Assembly: GCA_034766995.1 (NCBI GenBank)
Contig: CM068315.1
Span: forward strand, 17,683,510 to 17,747,509
DNA from: Acanthacorydalis orientalis
Lineage: Eukaryota > Arthropoda > Insecta > Megaloptera > Corydalidae
Length of the DNA stretch: 64,000 nucleotides
Direction: 5' to 3'
Shown here: one piece after another, positions 47,598 through 60,794 of the stretch
Layout: each line of letters begins with the position of its first letter
Position numbering within the stretch: position 1 is the first letter of the stretch
The notes under the pieces: generated by a model
The model's input: the letters and a program-made list of their open reading frames with translations, nothing else
Told to the model about the DNA's origin: nothing
Databases searched by the model: none
Translations under genes and position numbers: made by a program

Positions 47598-48801
47598 ATC
47601 ATAAACACTAATAAATAAGCTGTTTAAAACATGATAATAAAAAATCTGGCATTTAATTGAAAATCCATTTTTTATTTTTGCTTTCATAACATTTTACATT
47701 TCATTCAGTTTGCTTTCCAATTTTTTCCACTTGATTACATAAAAACTCCACTTCTCTGATCATTTCATATATTTATAGTTACTTACATGTTATCTGTACG
47801 AGATCGTATATATGTGTGTATAGTATGTTTTGTATCTAGATAAAAGTAATTATTAAAATAATAGGTGTAAAAAAAAGATTTAAGCATATCAGATAAACTC
47901 CTTGTATTATCTAACATTTGATACATTTATACAAGTTAATCACTATTCGTATTCTACAAATTCAAAATTTATGTTTCTAGAAATTTCATAAATGAATCTG
48001 TTGAATTCAAACCATCTGTTAGAATTGGCCACTTCAGACGACTTTGTACAATTAAACTGTTTTTAAGAAAATATATTAAACGAATATCTGCACCAAATGT
48101 TTTAGTAATACATTTTTTCGAATCTTTCCATATGTTAGAACCGGATACAAATAAATACAGATTACGCAACGAATTCAAACATATGGTTTTGATCAATGTC
48201 TACGGACGAACCTTGTTTTATTCTTAACACGAGGAGGTTGAAACACTATTTCGTTTAGAAAAATGCAATCAATTCATAACGTTAAACTGATATGTTATAA
48301 ATTAGTCAACTATTATATATATATAAAAGTATGTATATAAATAAGTTGTGCATATTTCATCATGACTTTCTCAACATTCGCTCATTCATACATGTGTACC
48401 AATCTATTCAGACGAATGACAATATAGATAAAAGTGTTTGGTAATATCAGACCATACATATTTATTACATTGTTGTGTCATTTCGATCAATAAAACATTT
48501 TTATTCCGATGTGTAGGTTTTTGTCATGATTGATTGATGACTGTAGAAATAATTGAATCTAATTAATGCATAATTCAGTATTACATTGTGCATTCGTATG
48601 GAATATTTTCTTACGAATCGATTCGACCGCGCACAGTCAAACCGAGCATAGACTGTAACTCGCGAAACTTTTATTTTCAAAGAAAATTCAAAACTGTACA
48701 CTCATATAATAGACACACGCGTTTCACGAACGTCGGATACTTGAGGGATTAGCGTAACAGCTGTTCGCAAGGAGTAAGGTTATATTTTTAAAGTAATCAT
48801 T

Positions 48802-48805
<4 letters not shown>
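47598..48805. other. AT-rich DNA, no gene supported
   Basis: A minus-strand open frame at 47969-48196 lacks an ATG, and two alternative frames compete over it. Neither was recognised. The minus frame at 48501-48701 also has no features. Confidence 0.35.
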
Positions 48806-48861
<56 letters not shown>

Positions 48862-48865
48862 TATA
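48806..48865. repeat. (TA)n microsatellite with one TG interruption
   Basis: A TA run of about 60 bases, interrupted once by ATGTATA. Confidence 0.95.
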
Positions 48866-51800
48866 ACGTTAGGCACACTTAAGCCAGGATGTGTGAAATT
48901 TAAAACATTATTTTAAGAGTTAAAATCCCTTTTGTACATTTCTACGAACTTGTTACGATGACAAATAGTTTCCGTTCTCGTATTGGCACGCAAAGGGTGT
49001 AAACTTGTGGACGGATTGTGTACTTGTTCGTTTTAACGAGACAATATATTGTTAATGAAGTAATTAGTATCGGATCGATCGACAGTAATTTTATTTATAA
49101 TGGAAGTCGAATAGAAAAAAATATTTAAAAAAAGAATTCGGTTGGAATTAAATGTACACACACACGCACATTTATACTTAAATAATTACTTCAGTTAATT
49201 TTCCATAACAACTATATGCCTGTTCATGTATCAAATAATGATATATAAAGATAAAATAAATAATTACTTGCCGTAAGGAAATAATTATAATAATTGTTTG
49301 TCTTAAGGTAGATGCTGCCATTGCAAACTATTAGAGTTTACCATACTTCTTTATAAAAATCATAATTATTCGAATATATGTAAGCGCTTGAAAGAATTTC
49401 GACCATATATATATATAATATATCATCCTCTTTGTCCCAGTCAATAATACGGGCGCAAGTTATTTACACGACACCACTTTGACAATTGTGTTTAGACTTC
49501 ACCTTTTAACTGGAAGCTAGAAACAAAACTGATAATAAAAACATGCGAAAACGTGTTTGAATTTCGTTTCGACTTAATGTCGCAATTTATGTTTGATGTG
49601 TTTGTTTCTCTTAGGATTTCTGAAATCCCCGAAATGGGAGCTTAGTGTATACATTTTGAAGCACGTTTGAAGAGTCATATTTTATGACTAGCTTAACTAA
49701 AAATATTATATTATACTTTGGGATTCTGTTTTAAAGTGGAAGAACGGACATCCTTCGCATACCGAAAAAAGTAATTTTATTTCTAGTATCCGTTTATCCG
49801 ACATAACGAAATTGTGCTCTCCTCGAAAAAAATTTCATGTACTTTAAACTGTGACTTCTACTGTTTTTGAATAATTTATAAAAGCGTGATCCATAGGGCA
49901 CTGTGTCAGCACATAAATTCATTTTATAGCGTCTCGTATGTAAACACAAACACACATTGACGTTTGTATAAGTTAGCTAACTCCATATTCTTACTAAATT
50001 CCCACTCGAACTATCAAGAAATGATATTTAAAATGTTCTTGTTCATTTTTTTCAAAAGAAATTTAATTTATTTAGAAATGATTAACTGTACACACGATAA
50101 ATTTATAAAAGAAACGAATCCAGTCAACTTACATACATACTTATCTTATACGAACACGTGAATTGTAGAAAACATAATATTTAAATTAATAAAAATATCA
50201 GATTACATTTGATCAATCATTCGTATTTATGTATATATTAAATATAAACCGATTAACGTGAATAATTTCGATGAAATATATTACCGGATCATGGAAACCT
50301 TACCAGAACAGTATAAATGACAAATTCTTAGTAAAATAGATTATTCATAGTGATGAATAAATAACATGCGGTTTGTTGCAGTATTATTAGCAAATTTACA
50401 TACATGTATACAACATATTTGTTTAGATGAGTAGGTGTAAGCATATTTATGTGACAGCGATTTAAAACGAAGAAAAATAAATTTTAATCAAATATGTTTT
50501 TTTCAACTTTGTGCTCTTTTCACGAATATAATTTATAATCGAAGCTGCGACGTACAGAATATACAGGACATATTTAAGAAATTCTAAGTAATAGTATATT
50601 TTATCAATCAGATTGAATATTTTCTTTCAGTTTTATTCTTCTGTTATTTTTTAATATATCTCCGTTGATATTTGAATGTTTATTCAGATTTAAATTTGAA
50701 ATTAAAACACTTTTGTACAGAGGTGTGCTGTTCTTCAGTTAATCCATGTTTATATATATATATATATATTATATACTTGTAATAAAAATGAGTAATAATA
50801 ATAATACACTTTTATTCCTAGTATGGTGCACGAATTAGATTTGACTTTGTATGCATGTGTGTGTGTATCGTATGAACAATTTTCAAACAACTGTCTGTAT
50901 GTAGTTGAGGTCACCTGTCATGTAATTATGACTGATATTTTCAAGATAAATATCATTAAATTAAATACTGTCATGCATATAGTGATCCATTACGTCCAAA
51001 GATATTAAACACATACCGGAATTCTCTAGTAACTGAAATGTCGTTGTACAGTATCGAGTATGGGAGCGAAGAAAAAAAAGACTTCAAAGCGATTCCGCCT
51101 CGCCATATAATAATATCAATCAAGCAAATGAATACAAAGGTATGTCGTATTAGGTTTTTAATTGAAATAGAAACATTATACGACTTCTGTGTGTGTTTTT
51201 TTCTCTCGTGGTCTTTCTAGTGTTTGTTAATCGGTCTTTGGCTAATAATGAAATATTACAATACGGATTTTTATTATGCAAATGCGAAAGCGACGTGCGC
51301 TTTTTCTTCTTAAATTGATTAGCATGAAATTTATTTATATGTAATCGGTTCGTGTATTAAATTAACAAAACGAAAACGTACGAAATGTAGTGATAATAAT
51401 TATTATTAACGCCGAACAAAGTAATATTTTATTTTTAAATGCACGAACTCGTAAATTAAATTCCATTACAAGTAAATAATGAGATAATAAGAAACACTAA
51501 TAATTCATCTTCTCCCGTATGTCTGTTTCCGTCCGTTTACGAAACAAACCGAGTTAGTAGCAAAACGCGCAGGTATGGTTTTTTTTTGTACAAACCACAA
51601 ACTGTATAGGTTGCTCGAAAGTCGTAATGACCAGAACCATAAAAATGGTACAATTTTATTATGATTATTATACATGTACTCGATTGTTCTGCTGCCTGCG
51701 GCGTTCTTTTTAACCGAACTATATAATAGCTTATCTAGTCGCCATTTAATTATTTTAACAATATGTCTGCAATGTGGAGGGTCATCATCAAGAAAGTGCC

Positions 51801-51994
51801 TTGTAATTATTAGAGGGTTCTGTAATGTTTATAGAGAGGTAGTTTACCTAGTCTGTTATTAGTACTTTGTACTGTGCGGGGTTGATAGTTACAATAGTGC
51901 AATAATAATACCGCTCTTACGTTAAACACTGTCTTGAATGGAAATATATTGAAATGTTATATACAAGATTCATTAGGTGATGTACAATTGTATG

Positions 51995-51997
<3 letters not shown>
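48866..51997. other. AT-rich DNA, no gene supported
   Basis: Several short open frames (49964-50161, 50823-51008, 51038-51220, 51674-51862) have no recognised domain and AT-driven composition. Short TA runs occur near 49407-49425 and 50752-50770. About 51000-51120 and 51500-51570 are slightly GC-richer. Confidence 0.35.

Positions 51998-52044
<47 letters not shown>
51998..52044. repeat. (TA)n microsatellite
   Basis: A perfect TA run of about 47 bases. Confidence 0.95.
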
Positions 52045-52047
<3 letters not shown>

Positions 52048-52883
52048 GAATTAGTATATAAAAGAACAATACCGTATTTAAAATTTACTGTCTTAAACTA
52101 AACATATCATACAGTCACATAAAATATTCTATAAATTACATTTTGAAACATTGACTTGTTAATGAATGTAAAACATGTGAATAATGTTTTTAAAATAACA
52201 TCTTAACACGATCAATATTACTTTAAAAATAAATAATGTTAGCAATAAATTATAAGAAAGAACTGTATGCGATATTTTATACACACTATAGTATGAACCA
52301 GACCGAAGTGTTAGTTTATCTTCAATATTACAATTTTAAACTATATTTCAAATTGAATGTTACATTTTAGAATAAATAACCTGTTTAATAAAACTATTTG
52401 TTTGAATTTAATTTAAAAACGACCATCTTTCACTTTATTGAAATAAAATTGTGTATTAAAATAAAAAAAAAATAGTCTCAATGATTATACAAGTTTTCTC
52501 AAGATACAGCTGTAAACACTTTAAAAGTGAAAATTTATTTTTTGTTTAATTTCGGGAAGGTCATATCGTATATTAGTATAAAAAAGATAATAGAGATTAA
52601 AATTAAGCTAAACTAGTTTGTTAGCTTCTTCAATATAATCAAACTTTATTATATGTTATTAAAAAAGTTTTAATAGATATCCTATAAATCATTGTATAAT
52701 TATATGCAATCTGCACTAAACTTTTCTAGACTACTTTAATTACACATTCTGTGATAATTATTCATTATAAGTTTATTTTTGAGTCCTCAACTAATAGCAC
52801 GGGAGTCATTAAAGTCATATAAGTGATGTAAATGAAATATATGTCAATATTGAAGGTTTTAATAAACATCATGAATAAGTTTT
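52045..52883. other. AT-rich DNA, no gene seen
   Basis: No reading frame, repeat or GC-rich patch of note is recognised. Confidence 0.4.
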
Positions 52884-52932
52884 CTAAAATGAAGAATTCG
52901 TTTTTCACTCCATAAGCCCTGCAAAATTAATC
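52884..52932 (+). repeat. dispersed ~130-bp repeat, copy 6 (5' part only)
   Basis: Only the first third is present: AAAATGAAGAATTC, then GTTTTTCACTCCATAAG, then CAAAATTAATC. The downstream TTTAATAAATCA block is missing. Confidence 0.55.
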
Positions 52933-53199
52933 AATTTATTTATATATTATTTTTATTTGGTTTTTCACAATTGTATGTTCTGTGATTATTTTACATTTTT
53001 GAAGATTCTTTAAAAAGTGTCTAAGATAAAAAATTACTAATACTACTAAGATAAAATGTTATAAGTTCATAGCGTTTTTTTTCAATTCTCTATTTGTGGT
53101 TAGAATTTTTGACTTAATCGTCCATGATAATTGTAAAATTTATCCCCATGAACGAATTTTAATATTGTTTTGAAAAATCATAATACAGATTGTGGCTAA

Positions 53200-53335
53200 A
53201 CTCAGTTTCAGAAATTAATTTATTTTTTACTCCACACACCATAAGAAGTTTTTCTAGTTAAAAATGTTCAATAAGTCGTTATTAATCGTTGCTGAGAGGA
53301 TTTAGATGACGATGCCATCAACTTTAGAGTACAAT
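53200..53335 (+). repeat. dispersed ~130-bp repeat, copy 7
   Basis: Blocks in order: CTCAGTTTCAGAAATTAATT, TTTTTTACTCCACACACCAT, AGTTTTTCTAGTTAAAAATG, TTCAATAAGTCGTTATTAAT, GATGACGATGCCATCA and TTTAGAGTACAA. With copy 9 it shows that the repeat starts slightly upstream, at a CAGTTYCA block. Confidence 0.7.
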
Positions 53336-53364
53336 GTTTCAGATATATCTGAAGTGACTGGAAT

Positions 53365-53398
<34 letters not shown>
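53365..53398. repeat. (TC)n-(TA)n microsatellite
   Basis: A TC run of about 17 bases is followed directly by a TA run. Confidence 0.95.
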
Positions 53399-53814
53399 AA
53401 TATAAAATCGATTCTTTGTTATAATAATAGATATTTGTTACAAAAATTTCATTTAGCGTTTCCAAAACATATATTTTAACATTTAAAATACAGTAATTGT
53501 CTCAAAAAGATTATTTCAATATGAAAACTTTTTTTAATTTATAAATTCATGATCGAATCTGTAAATAATTCTAAATTCAGAAAAAGATTTAAATTTACAT
53601 AAATATTTTTCAAGATAACTAAAAAAAAATTAGGATGTAAATTTAACACTAGTATTTTTATTATAAAATATTTTTGGACAAGAAATATGTCTGTCTTCTA
53701 CCACTTATCACTTTTTGATTAATCTACGATTGTACGGTAAAAAATAAAGTTTGGAAAAATTTATTTTTTTCCTTAGGTTATAGACAACATGCACTGTCTT
53801 TTCTTTTATCCTGA

Positions 53815-53925
53815 AAAAAATTTCACAGAAAAAATTGTTTCAAAAGTGTTAAATAAATCATTATTGATCATTTTAGGATTGCCGCTTATGCATATTTCGA
53901 TAGAGAAACTATTATTCTTAGTACG
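53815..53925 (+). repeat. dispersed ~130-bp repeat, copy 8 (5' end diverged)
   Basis: The 5' block is poorly kept. From 53838 the order CAAAAGTGTTAAATAAATCA, TTATTGATCATTTTAGGATT, GCCGCTTATGCATATTTCGA and ACTATTATTCTTAGTACG matches the central and 3' parts of the other copies. Confidence 0.65.
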
Positions 53926-54471
53926 TCAAGGTAGATAAATGTCTCATATTTTTGTATCATTGCGCTCTAAAAATAATGGTTTGTTGAATAAAAAAGGAAT
54001 TAATTTTTGAAACTGAAAAGTTATAATTATACCAAAATTTATTACTACATATGAAGCATAAAGTAATATAAAATAAAAAAATAATTCTTTTATAACAAGT
54101 TTCTTTAAACCAGCCTAGAAATATTTCAAAAAGTCTATTTCTAAATTTTGAAATGAAAAACAGTTGAGCAGTGTACATAGAGAAAGATATGTAAAAATAA
54201 TATATTAACAACTTTGAATTTCTAATAAAGAACAATCATTTTTTAAAAAGAAATAGATATTAAACTATTTTCATTTCAATCCTATAAAGTATTGAACATG
54301 TTATGATTGGATTCATTCTTTTGTTTACTTGTATAAAAGAATTGATTCTGTATGTATTGATTTATAGTACTTCTTATTTATTTGAAAGTAATGTAAAACC
54401 AGCGATGAGACCTTATACAAGTAAATAGTATGTATAACTTGTTTTTAAACATGTATATATATATATATATA
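53926..54471. other. AT-rich spacer ending in a (TA)n run
   Basis: A minus-strand open frame at 53957-54235 is AT-driven and has no recognised domain. A TA run at about 54452-54471 leads up to the next mariner element. Confidence 0.35.
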
Positions 54472-55733
54472 TTTTGGAACAAAAGTTTGTAGCATTTTTA
54501 AAGTAAAATTCAAAGCCAGTGTTTACTTACTTGTACATATATTTATTTTAATACATATGTGCCATTTTCATCCACCATTTTTCATCATCTTTCACGTAGT
54601 TCATAATTCCGTTCTCCCATAACTTGGCATCTTTCTGGGCGATGAATTGATTCAGGTTGTTTCTGTAGGCTTCCAGAGAAATGATTTTTTTTCCATTTAG
54701 GGAATTCTGTAGGGACTGGAACAAATGGTAATCTGAAGGTACAAGATCAGGTAAATATGGCTGATAAGATAGGACGTCTCAGCCAAACTGCACCCATTTC
54801 TGCCAGATCTGTAGAGACGTGACATCTAGTGTTGTCTTGTTAGAAAACGATACTATTTCGATTAGCCAATTCTGCACACTTTTGATCGATTTCAGTCTTT
54901 AATTAGTCCAATTGAGCACAATACTTTTCCGAATTTATAGTCTGATTATTTGGGAGAAGCTCGTAAACACAACAACCAGATGCACGTCATCACCTTCTTC
55001 TGATGAAGACACGCTTTTGTAGAGGTTAACGTAGGCTCATTTAGTTTTCCCTAAGACCTTTTTCGATCCACATTATTGTACATAATCCACTTTTCATCGC
55101 CCGTGATTAATCGTTTCAGAAAGAGATCATTTTGTTTTCTTTTAAGGAGCGAAACACTGATCGAAATGCATTCCATTAAATTTCTTTCAGTTAAATTATG
55201 AGGCACTCAAACATCATATCGATTCACATATCCAAGTGTCTCCAAATACTTCACAACACTCGTATGAGATACCTAAAGTACCTGTGCGATGTTCCGTGTC
55301 CTGTAAGTTGATTATTTCCAATAATTTTTTAAATTTTGTCACCATCAACAACTGCAGGCCCACCGGAATGCTCTCTATCCTCTAGGTCGAATTTTCCATC
55401 TCTGAAACCAACGAACCACTTTTGAACGGTACTTCCAGCTACAGCACCTTTTCCATAAACGGTGAATATCTTATTTGCTGGCTCTGTAGCGCTTTTCCCT
55501 TTCCGGAAATAAAACAGAATCAAATAATGAAAATGCACGTTATACTCCTTCATTTTCAGTTTTAAATTTAACAGACTTAAAATTTACAAAATTGCACAAA
55601 AATAATAGAGAAAAAAACGAGGAAATATCACTTATCAAAATAACACATATGGAGTCATGAAATATAATCGATATGCGCGTGAAATTGCAATTAATGACAT
55701 CTATTGCAAAACGCTACGAACATTTATTCCAAC

Positions 55734-55737
<4 letters not shown>
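54472..55737 (-). mobile_element. mariner (DD34D) element inside a (TA)n tract, copy E
   Basis: The right end, read inward, is TTGGGTTGGAATAAATGTTC followed by GTAGCG. The left end is damaged but retains TTGGAACAAAAGTTTGTAGC. TA repeats border both sides. The length is about 1.27 kb. It belongs to the same family as the element at 62433-63644, which lies in the opposite orientation. Confidence 0.85.
54545..55553 (-). pseudogene. mariner DD34D transposase, decayed (copy E)
   Basis: The start is an ATG at 55553, reading MKEYNVHFHYLILFYFRKGK and then VYGKGAVAGSTVQKWFVGFR, DGKFDLEDREHSGG and VVDGDKI (74 codons). This is the mariner N-terminal DNA-binding region. Later frameshifted blocks read YVNRYDV-like sequence and QDNTRCHVS, which retains the second catalytic Asp. 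A LPDLVPSDYHLFQSLQNSLN-like region keeps the third Asp, and the end reads ENGTYVLK-stop. The catalytic residues survive better here than in the other mariners, but frameshifts and stops make it inactive. Confidence 0.8.

Positions 55738-55785
<48 letters not shown>
55738..55785. repeat. (TA)n next to mariner copy E
   Basis: A perfect TA run of nearly 50 bases begins immediately at the right end of the element. Confidence 0.95.
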
Positions 55786-55788
<3 letters not shown>

Positions 55789-57600
55789 GTACAATCGTAT
55801 CAAATAATAATAAATATTGTTTCATTTGAACTGAATCGTACGAATAATACGTTTGCAGAAAACAACTAAAACTAGAAAATATTCATGACGATAGAGAAGC
55901 TAGCCGAACGAAACGATTGTTTTAAAACTAGACACAGCTGCAGGCGTACAACTCTCATAAACATCACGACTCGTCCGCCATAGATAAATAATGTGCTTTA
56001 CGATTGAAGCTAAGGATCTGTTTTAAATACACAACTTTTTTTATGACTGACGACTTCGCTCTAATTTAATTCCTCTATTTTTATTTCTTACGAGCATTAA
56101 ACTCAGTACGAATGTTCGACTTAGATGGTCGGACTTCGCCTTGGAAATATTTTTATAATGTGTATCTCGATCGGGATGTGTTTTTTTACTCCTTGTTAAC
56201 ACATTAATGAAATTTTAAATACTCCAATTCGAATCGAGGACAGTGAATATGTGTTATATTTGTTTCATTTCAGTAGCGATGGGAATCATATTTTCAAATC
56301 AAAAAAAATATTAAAATCGTTTAATGAACATGGCGTTTGAAACGTGTACAGATTAATAACGCACATATTCCTAGTTAAAATGTTGTACACAATTTTATCC
56401 CTTCACCTCACGCTCATTAGTTTGTCATTCCGATGGACTTTGGCTATATTTCCCCTGTTCGTTCTCTCTCACTCATTCACTCTCGGACACACTTAGTTAA
56501 TAGTTAATCACCAAATGTATACAGTTCATCGCAAATGTTGGATCAACCAGTCACGGATATTGTGTTAATAGGTACATGATTATAAGATTATCCTGCAATA
56601 TCGTCAGTTTAGAACAACCACTTAATAGTGCCACTTAAAATAATGTAATACATGTGCTCGACTGATACGGTGCAAGTCTGTTAATTTATTATCATTTATT
56701 AATATGAACCTTTATGTGTCTTACAAATCAATGGAGAAAATTATATGATTACAAAAACAGTAAATAACATTTCTTGTAACAAAAAATGTATCTATATTAG
56801 AAATATTTAAATATTAATTACAAAAAAGTTACATATTGTTAAAAATAATATAAAATTCAAGTATATTCTGTTTCTGAATCGGCAATCTGTTTATATATTT
56901 TTTTAAAAATAACTCACTTTTTAAATAATCAGTCTTTTCTTTTTATAGTCTGTTAATTTTTCACTGAGAATAAATATTTCTTTATGGTAAACATGTTTCT
57001 CTAAAAGAATTATCGAAAATCATTTTTAAATTTTAATTTTTTTGATAAAAAATACACACTTTTTATTGAAAAATTAATAAAAAAATACATTTAGTTTCAT
57101 TGATTAAATACACATAATTAACAATACATTGTTTTAAATAAAAAATCGCTTATGTTTTATGAAGTTTATTCAATATTTATAAAAAATGACGTTCTTTATT
57201 TCCATTGAAACATTTTTATAAATTTGTATATTTATTAATAATTTGAAAATTTTCCTAACAATGCAATATTTTTAAACAAATAATATTTTATTGATAGTAA
57301 CATAACTTATTAATACGTAAGTAAATCGGTGATAATGAAGAAAATAGTTAAAATTGATAATTTTTAGTTTTTGAAAATAGCCAAATATTTTTTTTTTACA
57401 AAAATACAACTTGTTTGCAGAACACATTTGAATTTCTATTTAACAAGACTATTTTATTTATAATCAACATATTTCCGCAAAACAAACAGTTGGATAATAA
57501 TTTTTAAAATATTTACTTTTTTATGATTGAAAAATTCAAGGCTTATGCTAAAATATGCAAATATTATAAAAAAAACATCTTTAAAGCATTTATTTTTCAA

Positions 57601-57603
<3 letters not shown>
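55786..57603. other. AT-rich DNA with moderate GC patches
   Basis: About 55880-56200 and 56390-56500 are less AT-rich, the latter with a CT-rich run (CGTTCTCTCTCACTCATTCA). No reading frame is supported. Confidence 0.35.

Positions 57604-57666
<63 letters not shown>
57604..57666. repeat. (TA)n microsatellite
   Basis: A TA run of about 60 bases. The minus-strand frame across it encodes only a YIYIYI run. Confidence 0.95.
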
Positions 57667-57672
<6 letters not shown>

Positions 57673-58605
57673 CAAACAAATTATTTAAACCAAATATTTA
57701 TATATTTTTTATTAAACTTTAAGAATATTTGATAAAAAAGGTAATTTATTTTCATGAATAACATTTAATAATTCTAAATTTGAGGTTTGGGGTTAAGATT
57801 TTTTTGATATAGTTAACTATTTTTAATAACTTTTATATATATATATATACCTAAAGAATATTTCTATTAAAATAAACTAGTATTGAACAGTGGATTTTAT
57901 GGCAGATTTTAGTGTTGCAAGTCATGGTGTATGTGTTGTTATCTTGATGTTTTTATTGTTCCAGGGAGTTAAATCTTTGATAGCTAGTATTTATTAACTT
58001 GAATTTGTTAAGCATTTTTAAGATGGTATTTCACTAATGATCTTGCTTGTCTGCACAATCTGGGACAAATTGAAAAAAACTCAGATATCAATGTTTAAAT
58101 GCCTCTCACCCTGTATTGATAGGTAAAATTGTGGCAAATAAAAACTTTGTATGATACGAAGAATTGCCAATTTTCATAAATCAGTATTTGAGCAAAATTA
58201 TAAGTGTTTACATAGAAAACGAGAAAATCAGTATTTATTTAACAAAAAATATATTTACAGACTGGAAAACTGTAAAGTTTTTTTTAATTTGGTAATTGCT
58301 CAACAAAACGATCACTCTCTTGCAATGCACAAAATTTACTAAAAATTACATTTATTTCAATTCGTTTCAAAATTGATAGGATTTTTTTTGTTAGACATTA
58401 ATAATTATAAGTTGTTTTAATTTAAAATCGATTTGGACTTAATGCAATATGAATTTGTGACATTAAGAAATTGGACCAATTTTATTAATTATAAACATTT
58501 GAATTTTTCTATATTAAATATTTTTTACAGAATTGGCATAGATTAAGAGAAAATATTTTCAATCTTACCCTTTTTAAATATACTGTTTGTTACATTATAT
58601 ATACG

Positions 58606-58611
<6 letters not shown>
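57667..58611. other. AT-rich DNA, no gene supported
   Basis: The open frame at 58151-58342 has no recognised domain. A short TA run lies near 57833-57850. Confidence 0.35.

Positions 58612-58671
<60 letters not shown>
58612..58671. repeat. (TA)n microsatellite
   Basis: A TA run with a TATGTATATA tail. Confidence 0.95.
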
Positions 58672-58672
<1 letters not shown>

Positions 58673-58818
58673 AATGAGAAAATATTTTTTTCTCATATTT
58701 TCATTATTATAAAGTAATAAATTTTCATTAAAATATTGTCGTTTTATTGACATTACCATTTATACCAAACATAATTTATCACCGCTACGTCAAATCAATG
58801 CGAACAAAAAATTAAAGC

Positions 58819-58827
<9 letters not shown>

Positions 58828-58852
<25 letters not shown>

Positions 58853-58853
58853 A
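58828..58853. repeat. (TA)n microsatellite
   Basis: A perfect short TA run. Confidence 0.9.
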
Positions 58854-60794
58854 CATGATATATCAACAAATCGATAATTGGTTAAAATTACTTATAACAA
58901 AAATAATTGTTTCAATTCAAACTAAACTTAAAAATTCATGTTTAAAACAAACAGAATAAAAACAATACATTAAAAACAATTTATATATTTGTCACATCTG
59001 TAGAAGCACTGAAGTGACTAAGAAAAAAGTCTTCGTATGATAAATCTGTATATTTCTTAAATAAACAGATATATCATCATCAGACTGTTCTCTCTAAGTG
59101 ATATGTTTATAAAAAAAGCCATAACGTTTGTTGTTAAAGATATAAAAATAATTCAACAACTGTAACACTAAATCCCGAATTTATTTATTACTGGTATTTT
59201 GATGAATTAACGAAAACGTTCAAGTGGAACTTCTAATTCGGAATGTCGACTGTCTACGCTTAATCCTCCCACGTGTGGGTAGATGCATCATATGGTCTTT
59301 AGGGATTAACTTATCCTAAAATAATACTGTGGCTTATGTGCACTCTCAGTCGATGCAGCTGCTGCTCTTTGGCGGGAAGAGGGCTGCTTTAACGCGTGAG
59401 ATTATTAATCAGAGAACGGGTCGTTTTGTTGAAAATATTTTTAAATAAATATTGCGTTTATTTAGTATCTTGCAAAATTTTTAATAAGATAATAACCTTG
59501 TTATATAGTGAAATTAGTACATGAATATGCTAAAAATTGCACTTTTTTCTTAATAACTATATTTTGTATAACTTTTATTTAAAATCAAGTACTCTTTCAA
59601 AAAAAATTATAATAATTTTTGGTATTCTATAATATTTATTTCAAGTTTGGTTATAAAATATATTGAATTGGAAATTATTTGTAAATACTTTTATTTTTTT
59701 TCTATATATTACATTAAATTAATATAATATTTAGTTAAAAAAATGATTTGTAATTTTAAACAATTTTAATTTAAATAAATTCTAATTACTGAAAAATATT
59801 TATATTTATATATAAATATTTGCGTTTAGATAAAATATACATTATAAATAGATAGAGGATTGATTTAAACGTAAACTCAATCAATACAATTCAAACACAA
59901 GAAAATGTTTCATCCTAACATTATAAACATGCGCTTTTTTTTAATCAAAACCTTACTGCACGACAGTCCGGCACTGCAGGAAACTTTAAATTTTAAATTG
60001 TACCGCAATAAAATCTCTTCATTTCAAGAACAACAGTGAAATCCGCTGAAGAAAAATATTACATTGCGTCGTTAATTTCGAAGCCGGTGCATTCTTTTTT
60101 ATATTTCTTTGCTGCTTTTTATGACTAATAAGATTTTAATTGCTCTAGTTATAATACAGTCGGGAGTAAGTGTTTTCCGAGACTTATACTTAAAGCAATT
60201 CGAATATCGTGAATGAATTTAAATATTATGAAGTATTGTAATTAAAACTAAAATAAATTTTCCATAATTGCCTTAAATAAACAGATTATCAACTGAATAT
60301 AAATTGAAAATATCAACGGCTGCGAATCGTACTCGAAAGGGAAATTTTTTTTTGAATAGTTAGAACTTTTTGCGCTTTATAACTTTTGCTCTCGGCGGAA
60401 TGGATTTAATTAAAGTTTTATATGCAGCAAGAAATTAAATATCGTTTAGTATATTTGTTGTTTATGGAATGAATTTGTTTTTTAGATAGTAAAATTTTGT
60501 TTATTATTTTAACGACGAGTCTCCAATCCGTGTCTGCGATTTGTGACACGAATCTAAATTAAAATAAGAGTTTTATTCGATCTGCCCGCCCTGTTTAGAT
60601 AATTGTAGTTATATACGGAAATCTGATTGAATAATTATAAACAAACAAACAGAGACTCGTGCATTTATAAAACGGAGTTATGTAAGATGACAACGTTCGT
60701 TCTTAGAAACGTCATCTTTAAGTGCATCAAGATGTGTGTAGCACTCAGCCGATGCTGCCGTTTGTTGCTCTGTGTGTTTTTATTTCTTTTGTAG
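58854..60794. other. AT-rich DNA with a GC-richer island at about 59200-59420
   Basis: The island is described separately. A hairpin AAGATGAC/GTCATCTT lies at 60684-60718, about 80 bases before the candidate exon. Nothing else is recognised. Confidence 0.35.
59200..59420. promoter_or_regulatory. candidate cis-regulatory island
   Basis: A less AT-rich, non-repetitive patch contains CCCACGTGTGGG (E-box in a near-palindrome, about 59268-59279). It also has the near-palindrome TTAGGGATTAACTTATCCTAA with bicoid/Otx-like GGATTA and TATCC halves (about 59299-59319), and a GCAGCTGCTGC run. A regulatory role is inference only. Confidence 0.28.

Noticed and set aside
47969..48196. Minus-strand open frame ending WPILTDGLNSTDSFMKFLET
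   Set aside because: There is no ATG. A second frame over the same DNA (FNCTKSSEVANSNRWFEFNR) is equally protein-like but has stops upstream. Neither matches a family I know, and the composition is AT-driven.
57454..57675. Open frame with a YIYIYI run
   Set aside because: Generated by the TA array, as are similar runs at 43739-43924 and 55657-55869.
58151..58342. Open frame MIRRIANFHKSVFEQNYKCL...
   Set aside because: No recognised motif, strongly AT-driven codons and no splice or promoter context.
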